From contig NZ_MLFP01000086.1 of assembly GCF_002095465.1 (NCBI RefSeq), forward strand, positions 124,001 to 188,000: 64,000 bases of DNA, given 5' to 3'. The translations under genes were made by a program, and so were the position numbers. This DNA comes from Pantoea rodasii. Its GTDB lineage: Bacteria > Pseudomonadota > Gammaproteobacteria > Enterobacterales > Enterobacteriaceae. Every line of letters starts with the position of its first letter. Positions within the stretch are counted from its first letter, which is position 1. The notes under the pieces are model-generated. The model ran no database searches and was not told the origin of the DNA. It saw only the letters and a program-made list of their open reading frames with translations. Of this stretch, positions 1 through 7,670 are shown in pieces.

Positions 1-2
1 TA

Positions 3-620
3 CTGGCAGATGCTGACCTCACCGCAGCAACGCTGATTGCACAGCTACTGGCGGATCCCTGGGGCCACGGCGCAGGGATCGGCTTTGAAGATCAGCTAAC
101 TGGCAAATTGACCTTGAACGGTGGATTAGCGATTCCCTATTCGCAAGGTGTGGCGATCTATCTGGATATTCGTTATCCGATTTTGACTGATAAGGCGGCG
201 TTATTGACCACGCTGGAGCAGGCCATTGCGCCACTCGGCGGCAAGTTAACGATATTGCGTGACGATGCGCCGATGCATGTCGACAAAGAAAGCCTGTTAG
301 TTAAGCGCTTGCAGCAAACTTATGATGCGATAGCGGAGGCAAAAACCGAGCCTTACACCATGGGTGGTGGCACGCATGCCCGCGTGTTACCTAACTCCAT
401 CACTTTTGGGCCAGGATTTGGCCGGGATGCGTCGGTCCTGTTCAACGGTGAAAGCGTCAACGGTCGTCCTGACTTTATCCCTGCGGGGCACGGATCGCCG
501 CATGGCCCTGACGAGTTTGTTTCAATCGAAAACCTGAAACGCGCGTTTAAAGTCTATGCCACGGCCATTCCGCGTTTGGACAGCTGGCTGCAACAAGGTT
601 TGATCGATAATGCAGATTGA
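3..620 (+). CDS. M20-family dipeptidase (Sapep/PepV-like), C-terminal part
   Basis: The reading frame is open from the window edge and ends at TGA 618-620, so about 205 C-terminal residues are present and the start lies upstream. The stretches GGGTHARVLPN and HGPDEFVSIENL near the end are typical of the PepV/Sapep branch of M20 zinc peptidases, which cleave dipeptides in the cytoplasm; the His of the GGGTHAR stretch and the HGPDE segment belong to the catalytic domain. The gene overlaps the next one (ATG at 610) by 11 bases, so the two are probably co-transcribed and may pair peptide uptake with hydrolysis. The exact substrate cannot be read from the sequence. Confidence 0.85.
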   Translation: MADADLTAATLIAQLLADPWGHGAGIGFEDQLTGKLTLNGGLAIPYSQGVAIYLDIRYPILTDKAALLTTLEQAIAPLGGKLTILRDDAPMHVDKESLLVKRLQQTYDAIAEAKTEPYTMGGGTHARVLPNSITFGPGFGRDASVLFNGESVNGRPDFIPAGHGSPHGPDEFVSIENLKRAFKVYATAIPRLDSWLQQGLIDNAD

Positions 621-2265
621 CGCGCCCTTACTCTTTATTGAAGGGCTCTCTGTGCGTTACCCAGGGCAGGGCGCTGACGTAACGGCAGTGGATCAGGTCA
701 GCCTGAGTGTGGCAGCCGGAGAGATCCTGGCTATCATTGGCGAATCGGGCGCCGGTAAATCTGCTATTGCGCAAGCAATTCCGGGTTTGTTACCGGCTAA
801 TGCCAGCGTGAGCGGCAGGATCTTGTATCAGGGCGTAGACCTACTGACATTAAATCGCGCTGAACTTTCCGCCTTGAGAGGGCGGGAAATTGCCATGATT
901 TTTCAGGACCCGACATCATCTCTGGACCCGGTCTTCTCTGTTGGCATGCAACTGGAGGAGACGGTTGCCTTGTGTGAGCCTGCTCTTAATGCCACACAAC
1001 GGCGCGCGCGCGTCATCGCTTTGATGACACAGGTCGGCATTCAACAGGCGGATAAGCGATTAAAGGATTATCCGCATCAGTTCTCAGGGGGCCAGACCCA
1101 ACGTCTAATGATTGCGATGGCACTGGCGGGTCGGCCTAAGATCTTGATCGCCGACGAGCCAACTACCGCGCTGGACGTCACGACGCAGCAAGAAATACTC
1201 GATCTGCTGTTCAATCTTAACCGCCAGTTCGGTATGGCGCTGCTGCTCATCACCCACGATATGGGGGTGGTCGCCGATATTGCACAACGGGTGATTGTGA
1301 TGCGGCAGGGGAAAATTGAGGAAAACAGCGCGACGAAAAGCCTGTTTCATACGCCTGCAAGTGCCTATACCCGTCAGCTGCTGGCGGCGATCCCATCCAC
1401 TTCTTCTCATTATGTCGCGGTTAAGGAGGAGGGTGACGCGGGGTTGCAAGTGGACGATCTGCACATCAGCTATCCAGCCGGTTTTGGCCAGCGACGTAAC
1501 ATCGTGAATGGAGTTTCGTTTACCATCGGAAAGGGCGAGTTTCTCGGTCTGCTGGGCGAATCCGGTTCAGGCAAAACCACCATTGGCCGCAGTCTGCTCG
1601 GCATCATCAAACCGGATCGAGGGACGATTACGCTAACTGGCGCAGCAATTTATGACCCTAACCGCCAGCGCAGTAAAGCGATGAAATCCCGCATAGGTGC
1701 CATTTTTCAAAACCCGCTGGGTTCATTGAATCCACGCATGACGCTGGGCCAGTCAATTGCCGAGCCTTTACGCACGCACTCGACCCTCAACGAGCAAGCC
1801 ATCCGCAAACGGATAACATCTTTGATGGATCACGTCGGGATTCCCGCTGTATGGCACCAAAAATATCCCTACGAGATTTCAGGAGGGCAGTGTCAGCGTA
1901 TTGCGATTGCGCGCGCGCTGGCCTTAAACCCGCAGCTACTGATTGCCGATGAACCCACTTCGGCGCTCGATGTTTCGATCCAGGAGAGTATCCTCACGCT
2001 GTTGCGCAGCCTGCAAAGCGAATATCAGTTTGCCTGTCTGTTTATCAGTCACGACCTGACTGTTGTGCGCAGTCTGTGTCATTCGGCGCTGGTGCTGAAA
2101 AATGGCCTTGTGGTTGAGCAGGGCAAAGTGAGTGAACTTTTTTCACAGCCTGCGAGCGATTACACCCGTTCACTGATTGAAAGCATTCCCTTTCCCGATC
2201 CGCAGTATCAGGAAAAGAAACGCCGCCTGCGGGCACCGTGGCTTTTTGCGGAGCAGCCGGTCTGA
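610..2265 (+). CDS. Dipeptide/oligopeptide-type ABC transporter, fused double ATP-binding protein
   Basis: This 551-residue protein holds two complete ABC ATPase domains in one chain, as in YejF or GsiA. The first Walker A is GESGAGKS at residues 44-51 with signature SGGQ near 159. The second is GESGSGKT at 316-323 with SGGQ near 424. Walker B stretches (LIADEPTTALD, LIADEPTSALD) are intact in both halves. It would energise a peptide-family importer whose permease and binding-protein genes are not in the window and presumably lie upstream. It overlaps the dipeptidase gene, which supports a peptide substrate, but glutathione or nickel-type substrates are not excluded. Confidence 0.88.
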   Translation: MQIDAPLLFIEGLSVRYPGQGADVTAVDQVSLSVAAGEILAIIGESGAGKSAIAQAIPGLLPANASVSGRILYQGVDLLTLNRAELSALRGREIAMIFQDPTSSLDPVFSVGMQLEETVALCEPALNATQRRARVIALMTQVGIQQADKRLKDYPHQFSGGQTQRLMIAMALAGRPKILIADEPTTALDVTTQQEILDLLFNLNRQFGMALLLITHDMGVVADIAQRVIVMRQGKIEENSATKSLFHTPASAYTRQLLAAIPSTSSHYVAVKEEGDAGLQVDDLHISYPAGFGQRRNIVNGVSFTIGKGEFLGLLGESGSGKTTIGRSLLGIIKPDRGTITLTGAAIYDPNRQRSKAMKSRIGAIFQNPLGSLNPRMTLGQSIAEPLRTHSTLNEQAIRKRITSLMDHVGIPAVWHQKYPYEISGGQCQRIAIARALALNPQLLIADEPTSALDVSIQESILTLLRSLQSEYQFACLFISHDLTVVRSLCHSALVLKNGLVVEQGKVSELFSQPASDYTRSLIESIPFPDPQYQEKKRRLRAPWLFAEQPV

Positions 2266-2308
2266 TTGGATTCACTACGGACGCAGTGATGATGTGAAGG
2301 CACACGGA

Positions 2309-2349
2309 AAAACAAAAAGCCCGCTCGGGTTTCCCTGAGCGGGCTTCTT
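2309..2349 (-). terminator. Rho-independent terminator of the tRNA-Asn gene
   Basis: On the minus strand a GC-rich stem (GCCCGCTC paired with GAGCGGGC, extended by an inner GGG/CCC) is followed by TTTTTGTTTTT. It begins 6 bases after the tRNA 3' end. The plus-strand side has only a short T run, so it mainly serves the tRNA. Confidence 0.85.
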
Positions 2350-2354
2350 AAATT

Positions 2355-2430
2355 TGGCTCCTCTGACTGGACTCGAACCAGTGACATACGGATTAACAGT
2401 CCGCCGTTCTACCGACTGAACTACAGAGGA
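2355..2430 (-). tRNA. tRNA-Asn (GTT anticodon)
   Basis: The minus strand gives a 76-nt cloverleaf. The acceptor stem TCCTCTG pairs with CAGAGGA, and the 3' end GCCA is encoded. The anticodon loop reads ACTGTTAAT with anticodon GTT, and the T arm contains GGTTCGAGTCC. It matches the Enterobacterales asparagine tRNA as I know it. No integrase gene or duplicated tRNA end was seen nearby, so it does not appear to be an occupied integration site here. Confidence 0.97.
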
Positions 2431-2449
2431 ATTGTTTGGAACGGGGCGC

Positions 2450-2478
2450 ATAGTAACGAGCGGCCATCGGCTTGTCAA
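2450..2478 (-). promoter_or_regulatory. Sigma-70 promoter of tRNA-Asn with stringent discriminator
   Basis: The minus strand reads TTGACA (2478-2473), a 17-base spacer and TACTAT (2455-2450), then GCGCCCC just before the tRNA. A perfect -35, a near-consensus -10 and a GC-rich discriminator are typical of stable-RNA promoters under stringent (ppGpp) control. Confidence 0.85.
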
Positions 2479-2577
2479 AGGCCTTTTCCACATTTTTCAC
2501 TGACTGCTGAATAAAGCGTCAATTCCGCAGGTTGCCACGCCATTTAGCGTTGGGGCAACGTACGAGCGGTGCTTATT

Positions 2578-2593
2578 TGTGATGTAAGTCACT
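2578..2593. promoter_or_regulatory. Putative CRP site upstream of the Gfo/Idh gene
   Basis: TGTGA-TGTAAG-TCACT closely fits the CRP consensus TGTGA-N6-TCACA. It lies about 145 bases before the start codon of the oxidoreductase at 2739, in a gap with no other gene on that strand. Catabolite control of a sugar-converting dehydrogenase would be sensible. No convincing -10/-35 pair was recognised, so the exact promoter geometry is open. Confidence 0.45.
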
Positions 2594-2738
2594 AATGTTA
2601 TGCAAAATTACATTCTGATTTGTCGATTTTGTCAGATACCTCGCATGTTTGATCACAGTTATTTCATTTCACCGTTGTGTGGGCGAAAAACGAAACATAT
2701 ATTCCATATCAATTTCTACCCACAACTCCAGGTGCAGC

Positions 2739-3860
2739 ATGAACAAAGTCAGAATCGGTATGATTGGCAGTGGTTACATTGGTCGTTGTCACGCAATTGC
2801 CTACGCTCAGGCACCTACTGTTTTCGCGCTGAAAGGTGAAATCGTGCGTGAAATGTTGGCAGAGGTGAATCCGGAACTGGCCGCTAAACAGGCGGCAACC
2901 TTTGGTTTTTCCCGCTCAACGGCGGACTGGCGTGAGCTGGTGCGCGATCCCAACATTGATGTGGTCGATATCTGCGCCCCGAATTTCCTGCACAAAGAGA
3001 TGGCGTTGGAAGCCATTCGTAACGGCAAACACGTTTACTCTGAGAAACCGCTCTCCTTGTCTGTGGCCGATGCAGAAGAGATGGTGCAGGCTGCACAGCA
3101 GGCAGGCGTGAAAACCCTGGTCGGCTTCAACTATATGAAAAACCCGACCAGCCAGCTGGCGCGTGAAATCATTGAGCGCGGTGAAATTGGCGAAGTGATC
3201 CATTTCTACGGCACTCACAACGAAGATTATCTGGCACGTCCGGAAACCCCGCTCGACTGGCACTGCCAGAAAGCGCTGGCAGGTTTAGGTGCGTTGGGCG
3301 ATTTGGCGGCGCATATCGTCAATATGGCGCACTATCTGGTGGGCGACATCGAAGAAGTCAGCGGCGATATGATGACGGTGATTAACCAGCGTCCCGATCC
3401 AAAAGATCACTCACGTCTGCTGCCGGTCGAGAACGAAGATCAGGCCAGCGCGCTGCTGCGCTTTAAAAACGGTGCGCACGGCGTGTTCGAAACCTCGCGT
3501 ATCGCCTGCGGCAGCAAAATGGGCCTGACCTACGTGGTCACCGGCACCAAAGGCACGCTGCGCTACACTCAGGAACGCATGGCCGAGCTTGAGCTGTATA
3601 TCCATGATGAACCGGCTGGACGTCAGGGCTTCAAAACCATTCTGACTGGCCCGGCCCATCCGGATTACGCCAACTTCTGCGTATCAGCAGGCCACGGTAT
3701 TGGCTTTAACGACCAGAAAACCGTGGAAATCCGTGATTTGATCAACGGCATCGCGGCAGGCGATCGCATGTGGCCAGATTTTGCCGAAGGCTTGCAGGTG
3801 CAGAAGGTACTGGAAGCGGTCGCGGTATCAGCATTAGAGCGTCGCTGGATGAAGGTGTAA
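2739..3860 (+). CDS. Gfo/Idh/MocA-family NAD(P)-dependent oxidoreductase
   Basis: The protein is 373 residues from ATG 2739; an upstream in-frame ATG at 2649 would add 30 residues that do not look like protein, and the Rossmann motif GSGYIG falls properly at residues 9-14 with the later start. The family signature EKP is at 102-104, where the lysine contributes to catalysis. Such enzymes oxidise or reduce inositols, sugars or sugar derivatives using bound NAD(P). It appears monocistronic, flanked by a tRNA gene and by repeats, and is preceded by a likely CRP site. The substrate is unknown. Confidence 0.85.
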   Translation: MNKVRIGMIGSGYIGRCHAIAYAQAPTVFALKGEIVREMLAEVNPELAAKQAATFGFSRSTADWRELVRDPNIDVVDICAPNFLHKEMALEAIRNGKHVYSEKPLSLSVADAEEMVQAAQQAGVKTLVGFNYMKNPTSQLAREIIERGEIGEVIHFYGTHNEDYLARPETPLDWHCQKALAGLGALGDLAAHIVNMAHYLVGDIEEVSGDMMTVINQRPDPKDHSRLLPVENEDQASALLRFKNGAHGVFETSRIACGSKMGLTYVVTGTKGTLRYTQERMAELELYIHDEPAGRQGFKTILTGPAHPDYANFCVSAGHGIGFNDQKTVEIRDLINGIAAGDRMWPDFAEGLQVQKVLEAVAVSALERRWMKV

Positions 3861-3888
3861 CGGTCTTCTTGCAGCACGCAATCAAGCT

Positions 3889-4222
3889 AATGGGCAGGCT
3901 GGGGCCGCTTTTGGGGATGGCATTTCGCAGCCTTAAAGAGTGTGTATGGCAACAGCCAAAGTTAGCCAATGAGCGCAATGTCTAACAGGCAGCACCTCTG
4001 AAAGCATGCATTAAAGTTAATGAGCAGGCTGGGGCCGCTTTTGGGGATGGCATTTCGCAGCGCTGAACGGAATGAGGAAGCCAGGAGAGCCAGCATGGAT
4101 GCTGGCGAAAGGCGCAGCCGGAACAGGGATGTTCCGTCTGCGCCGGTCCGCCCGGCTGACGAGTGAAGTGAAGGCACCGCGTTAGCGGCGCGAGGACCGC
4201 CAGCCCCAAAGCGGCCCCAGAC
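3889..4222. repeat. Intergenic structured repeat block (direct and inverted copies)
   Basis: A unit of about 43 bp occurs at 3889-3931 and again at 4019-4061 with one mismatch. A shorter inverted version of its GGGGCCGCTTT core is at 4200-4222. Between the second and third copies are two strong hairpins: GCCAGCAT-GG-ATGCTGGC at 4089-4106, and a compound stem at 4111-4144 whose outer arms are GGCGCAG and CTGCGCC. No ORF in this 460-base gap looks genuine. It resembles the mosaic intergenic repeats of enterobacteria, but I cannot assign it to a named family. Confidence 0.7.
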
Positions 4223-4322
4223 TGCGTTATCGCCTGCAACTCAGGCAGCCTAATCCCCGCAACGTCATCAACAGCAACCTAGCCCCCCGGACTGCATTTC
4301 TCCCGCCTCTAACTGACAAACA

Positions 4323-5222
4323 TCACGCCAGCAGCGGGCACTGCGGCGGCAGACGGCAGCTCAGCGCGCCTGGCATCACTTCAATTTCAAATTCGCTGCC
4401 GGTCAGCGGTTCGCCGTCGAGGTTAAATGTCATCTCATGCGGTGAGCGAATGCTCAGCGACTGCAGCTGCGCGGTGACAATATTGGGGTTCTCGTCGTTA
4501 CGCGTCAGGGAATGCAGCAGCGTCGGCAACAGCTCCTGGGCCGTTACGATACTCAAATTCAGCTGCCCATCATTGATCAATGCATCCGGACACAGCTTCT
4601 GTCCGCCACCTGCCTGACGTCCATTGCCAATGCCAATCACCAGTGCATCGCCTTGCCACTCAAAGCCCGGACCGCTGATCTCACAGCTATCCGGCTTCAG
4701 CGCATCGACACGCATCAAACCATGAATAAAGTACGACACGCCGCCTAAAGCCGATTTCAGCTTCTCCGGGGTTTCCGTGGTGATACGCGTACCAAAGCCG
4801 CCGGTCGCCATGTTGATAAAGTAGCGATCGCCATTCACGCGCGCCAAATCAATCGCGCTGGCCTTGCCGAGCACCGCGAGGCGTAACGCAGGTTCCATCT
4901 CCGGCGGAATACCGACGCTGGTGGCGAAATCATTGGCGGTGCCCAACGGCAGAATACCTAATGCAGGGCGTTGCTCTGCAGGAATCGCGGCCAGCGCCGT
5001 AGCGATTTCATTGATGGTGCCATCGCCACCGCCAGCCACCACGGTCTCAGCCTGCAACTCCACCGCTTCTTTGACATAACGGTCGCCATCACCTTTTTCA
5101 TAGGTGACGCGTACCGCTAAATTAAAACCTTCATCACGCAGCGTCGTGACCGCAGCGCGCAGATCTTCATTACCCGCGCCTTTCCCATTGAGGATCAGCA
5201 GCGTGAGCGGTTTGTTTTGCAT
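4323..5222 (-). CDS. yegS: Lipid kinase YegS
   Basis: The protein has 299 residues from ATG 5222, exactly the length of E. coli YegS; the longer frame to 5315 would run through the cyaR terminator and is rejected. The diacylglycerol-kinase signature GGGDGT is at residues 64-69, followed by INE. YegS phosphorylates lipids such as phosphatidylglycerol in vitro; its cellular role is not settled. It is transcribed leftwards, downstream of cyaR. Upstream of it lies the cyaR sRNA and its terminator, so it probably has its own promoter. Confidence 0.93.
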   Translation of the reverse strand: MQNKPLTLLILNGKGAGNEDLRAAVTTLRDEGFNLAVRVTYEKGDGDRYVKEAVELQAETVVAGGGDGTINEIATALAAIPAEQRPALGILPLGTANDFATSVGIPPEMEPALRLAVLGKASAIDLARVNGDRYFINMATGGFGTRITTETPEKLKSALGGVSYFIHGLMRVDALKPDSCEISGPGFEWQGDALVIGIGNGRQAGGGQKLCPDALINDGQLNLSIVTAQELLPTLLHSLTRNDENPNIVTAQLQSLSIRSPHEMTFNLDGEPLTGSEFEIEVMPGALSCRLPPQCPLLA

Positions 5223-5297
5223 AATCAGTTCCTTGATGCGAAATACGATGCAGTGGTTATAGCATAGCTGCGGCAGGATCTTTATCGGCGGGCGATG

Positions 5298-5384
5298 AAA
5301 AAAGAAAACCCGCACGGGGGAGCCGGGCGGGTGAATGAGGTGGTTCCTGGTACTACCTGCTGTTTATTGTTACTCGTTAGCAGC
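5298..5384 (-). ncRNA. cyaR: CyaR small regulatory RNA
   Basis: On the minus strand the segment just downstream of trhP contains GTACCAGGAACCACCTC, the highly conserved seed region of CyaR, and ends in a GC-rich hairpin (CCCGC...GCGGG) followed by TTTTCTTTTTT. In E. coli CyaR also sits directly downstream of yegQ. The predicted 5' end (G at 5384, GCTGCTAACG) is 7-8 bases after TAGAAT and resembles the E. coli 5' end GCTG. CyaR is an Hfq-dependent, CRP-activated repressor of mRNAs such as ompX, luxS and nadE. Length is about 87 nt, the same as in E. coli. Confidence 0.88.
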
Positions 5385-5391
5385 AGGCGGG

Positions 5392-5434
5392 ATTCTAAAG
5401 CGAGGCGCAGCGGCGGTCTGTGATCCTGTTCTAA
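5392..5434 (-). promoter_or_regulatory. cyaR promoter with class II CRP site
   Basis: The minus strand carries TAGAAT (5397-5392) as -10, and TTAGA-ACAGGA-TCACA (5434-5419) as a CRP site with a perfect right half. The site is centred about 42 bases before the predicted start, the class II position, and no good -35 is present. That matches the known CRP dependence of cyaR. Confidence 0.7.
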
Positions 5435-5450
5435 CTTCGCTGCATTTGTT

Positions 5451-6821
5451 TCAAAATGTGCGTTTTTTTCCGTGCGGATCGTAAGTGCTGTTTCCGTCGG
5501 TAAAATTACGCATCAGCAGGGCGAAGGCCAGATCCACCGATTCCGGCACCGGGATCCACACGCGATGCCCATCACCGGGCGCCACATCTACCGCCGCGCC
5601 TTTGTCATTTTGCATTGATTCCAGCGTACAGTTCAGGTTGCCCTGCGGCGTCATGATCTCCACGGAATCGCCGAGCAGGAACTTGTTCTTCACCGCAATT
5701 TGCGCCCAGTCACCGCGACGCTCGCCGGTAAATTCACCGACAAACTGCTGGCGATCGGAGACCGAGAAGCCTTGTTCATAGTTCTGGTAACTGTCATGAG
5801 TATGACGACGCAGGAAGCCTTCGGTATAGCCGCGATGCGCCAGACCTTCCAGCGTTTCCAGCAGAGCGGGATCGAACGGCTTGCCCGCTGCGGCGTCATC
5901 AATGGCGCGACGATACACCTGCGCGGTGCGGGCACAGTAGTAGAAGGATTTGGTGCGGCCTTCGATTTTCAGCGAATGCACGCCCAGTTGGCTCAGGCGC
6001 TCAACGTGCGCCACCGCACGCAGATCTTTCGAGTTCATGATGTAAGTGCCGTGCTCATCTTCAAAGGCACTCATCACTTCGCCGGGCTTCATTTTCTCTT
6101 CCAGCAGGAATACGCGATCGGTGGTTGCGCCGATGCCGAGCGTGGGCGCCTGCACCTTAACCGGCTGGTGAAAGCCGACAATATTGCCGATCTCATCCTG
6201 CTTGCCTTCTTCCACCTGGTATTCCCAGCGGCAGGCGTTGGTGCAGGTGCCTTGATTAGGATCGCGTTTGTTGAGATAACCCGACAGCAGGCAGCGGCCG
6301 GAATAGGCCATGCACAGCGCGCCGTGCACGAAGATCTCAATCTCCATATCTGGCACCTGCTGGCGAATCTCAGCAATCTCATCCAGCGACAACTCGCGCG
6401 ACAAGATCACACGCGTCAGCCCCATCTGCTGCCAGAATTTCACCGTCGCCCAGTTGACGGCATTGGCCTGCACCGACAAATGAACCGGCATATCCGGAAA
6501 GGCTTCGCGCACCAGCATAATCAGGCCGGGATCGGACATGATCAGCGCATCGGGCTGCATCTCTACCACCGGCGTCAGATCGTGGATAAAGGTTTTCAGC
6601 TTGGCGTTATGCGGTGCGATATTGACCACCACGTAGAATTTCTTGCCCAGCTGATGGGCTTCATCAATGCCTTTGGCCAGGACTTCATGGGTGAATTCGT
6701 TGTTACGCACGCGCAGGCTGTAGCGCGGCTGGCCGGCATACACCGCGTCAGCACCGTAGGCAAAGGCATAGCGCATATTCTTCAGCGATCCCGCTGGAGA
6801 GAGGAGTTCGGGTTTAAACAT
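5451..6821 (-). CDS. trhP: tRNA uridine 34 hydroxylation protein TrhP (YegQ), U32 peptidase family
   Basis: 456 residues from ATG 6821, where MFKPELLSPAG aligns with the E. coli YegQ start; an ATG 15 bases earlier is also in frame. The U32 family block (EIFVHGALCMAYSGRC) and the Cys-rich stretch GTCTNACRWEY, which holds iron-sulfur ligands in this family, are intact. TrhP makes 5-hydroxyuridine at the tRNA wobble position, the first step to cmo5U, using prephenate-derived chemistry. It is followed immediately by cyaR, as in E. coli, and read in the same direction as the mdt-bae operon behind it. Confidence 0.95.
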   Translation of the reverse strand: MFKPELLSPAGSLKNMRYAFAYGADAVYAGQPRYSLRVRNNEFTHEVLAKGIDEAHQLGKKFYVVVNIAPHNAKLKTFIHDLTPVVEMQPDALIMSDPGLIMLVREAFPDMPVHLSVQANAVNWATVKFWQQMGLTRVILSRELSLDEIAEIRQQVPDMEIEIFVHGALCMAYSGRCLLSGYLNKRDPNQGTCTNACRWEYQVEEGKQDEIGNIVGFHQPVKVQAPTLGIGATTDRVFLLEEKMKPGEVMSAFEDEHGTYIMNSKDLRAVAHVERLSQLGVHSLKIEGRTKSFYYCARTAQVYRRAIDDAAAGKPFDPALLETLEGLAHRGYTEGFLRRHTHDSYQNYEQGFSVSDRQQFVGEFTGERRGDWAQIAVKNKFLLGDSVEIMTPQGNLNCTLESMQNDKGAAVDVAPGDGHRVWIPVPESVDLAFALLMRNFTDGNSTYDPHGKKRTF

Positions 6822-6874
6822 GGAGGGAATTCTCACTGATGTCAGGTCAGCATGCCATCGGCGATGGCAGGTGC

Positions 6875-6893
6875 AAAAGCCGCATCAGGCGGC
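6875..6893 (-). terminator. Likely terminator after baeR
   Basis: The minus strand forms GCCGC-CTGAT-GCGGC followed by TTTTGC, 68 bases past the baeR stop. The T run is short, so it may be leaky. A second palindrome, GCCATCG-G-CGATGGC, lies at 6854-6868. Confidence 0.5.
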
Positions 6894-6960
6894 CCTGCAA
6901 AAGGTGGGGAATTGTAGGCAGGGCCGTACCGCAGTAAATTGATCTACATCAAGCTAAGTG

Positions 6961-7667
6961 TTACATCAGGCGACAGACATCCGCTTCCCAGCGATATCCC
7001 ATGCCATACACCGCACGAATAAATGGCTGTTCCGCATCAAGGTTTTCCAGCTTACGACGCAGGTTCTTGATATGACTATCAATGGTGCGGTCGGTGACCA
7101 CACGATAATCGTCATAAAGATGGTTCAGCAACTGCTCGCGCGAGAACACTTTACCCGGCTCCAGCGCCAGGGTTTTCAGCAAGCGGAATTCAGCGGGCGT
7201 CAGCTCCAGTTGCTGTTCGCGCCAGCTGGCCTGAAACGCCCTTCATCGATCAGCAGGTGCGAGGCCAGCTGCGCCTCTTCCGGCGATCGCTTGACGCGGC
7301 GCAGGATAGTTTTCACGCGCGCCACCACTTCACGCGGGCTAAAGGGCTTGCAGATGTAATCATCCGCGCCAATCTCCAGCCCCAGCAGGCGGTCAATCTC
7401 TTCGATGCGTGCTGTCACCATAATGATCGGCAGCTCGGAGAAACGGCGAATCTCACGGCACAGCGTCAGGCCATCGCGGCCTGGCAGCATCAGATCCAGC
7501 AACATCAAATCCGGCGGCGAGTGCTGCACATAGCCCAGCACCTCGTTGCCGTCGGCAATATGGTGGGTGCGATAGTTGGACGCCTGCAGATAATCAATCA
7601 TCAGCTGCGCCAGCTTGGGTTCATCTTCAACAATAAGGATCAGGGGATCGTGATTATCCGGGCTCAT
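6961..7667 (-). CDS. baeR: Envelope-stress response regulator BaeR (one-base frameshift)
   Basis: Receiver plus winged-helix (OmpR/PhoB) regulator. The phospho-acceptor is D58 in LLDLMLPG. The frame breaks near 7231-7233: ...IDEGRF is followed by a shifted tail, and the correct frame resumes at LTPAEFRLLKTL through to GYRWEADVCRLM. Adding one C (TTTCC for TTTC) restores 235 residues, in line with E. coli BaeR. BaeR activates mdtABCD and other envelope-stress genes. It starts 3 bases after the baeS stop, as the last gene of mdtABCD-baeSR. Sequence error is more likely than true loss, because both halves are perfectly conserved in style. Confidence 0.9.
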
Positions 7668-7670
7668 AAG

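Noticed and set aside
2355..2430. tRNA-Asn as the attachment site of an integrated island
   Set aside because: No integrase gene, no duplicated tRNA 3' end and no change in gene content typical of an island were noticed on either side within the window.
5223..5315. N-terminal extension of yegS from 5315
   Set aside because: It runs through the cyaR terminator; the start at 5222 gives the exact family length.
5700..6839. Long open frame (379 codons) on the plus strand opposite trhP
   Set aside because: It lies wholly antisense to a strongly conserved gene, is rich in His/Gln/Arg as expected for a shadow frame, and shows no recognisable domain.
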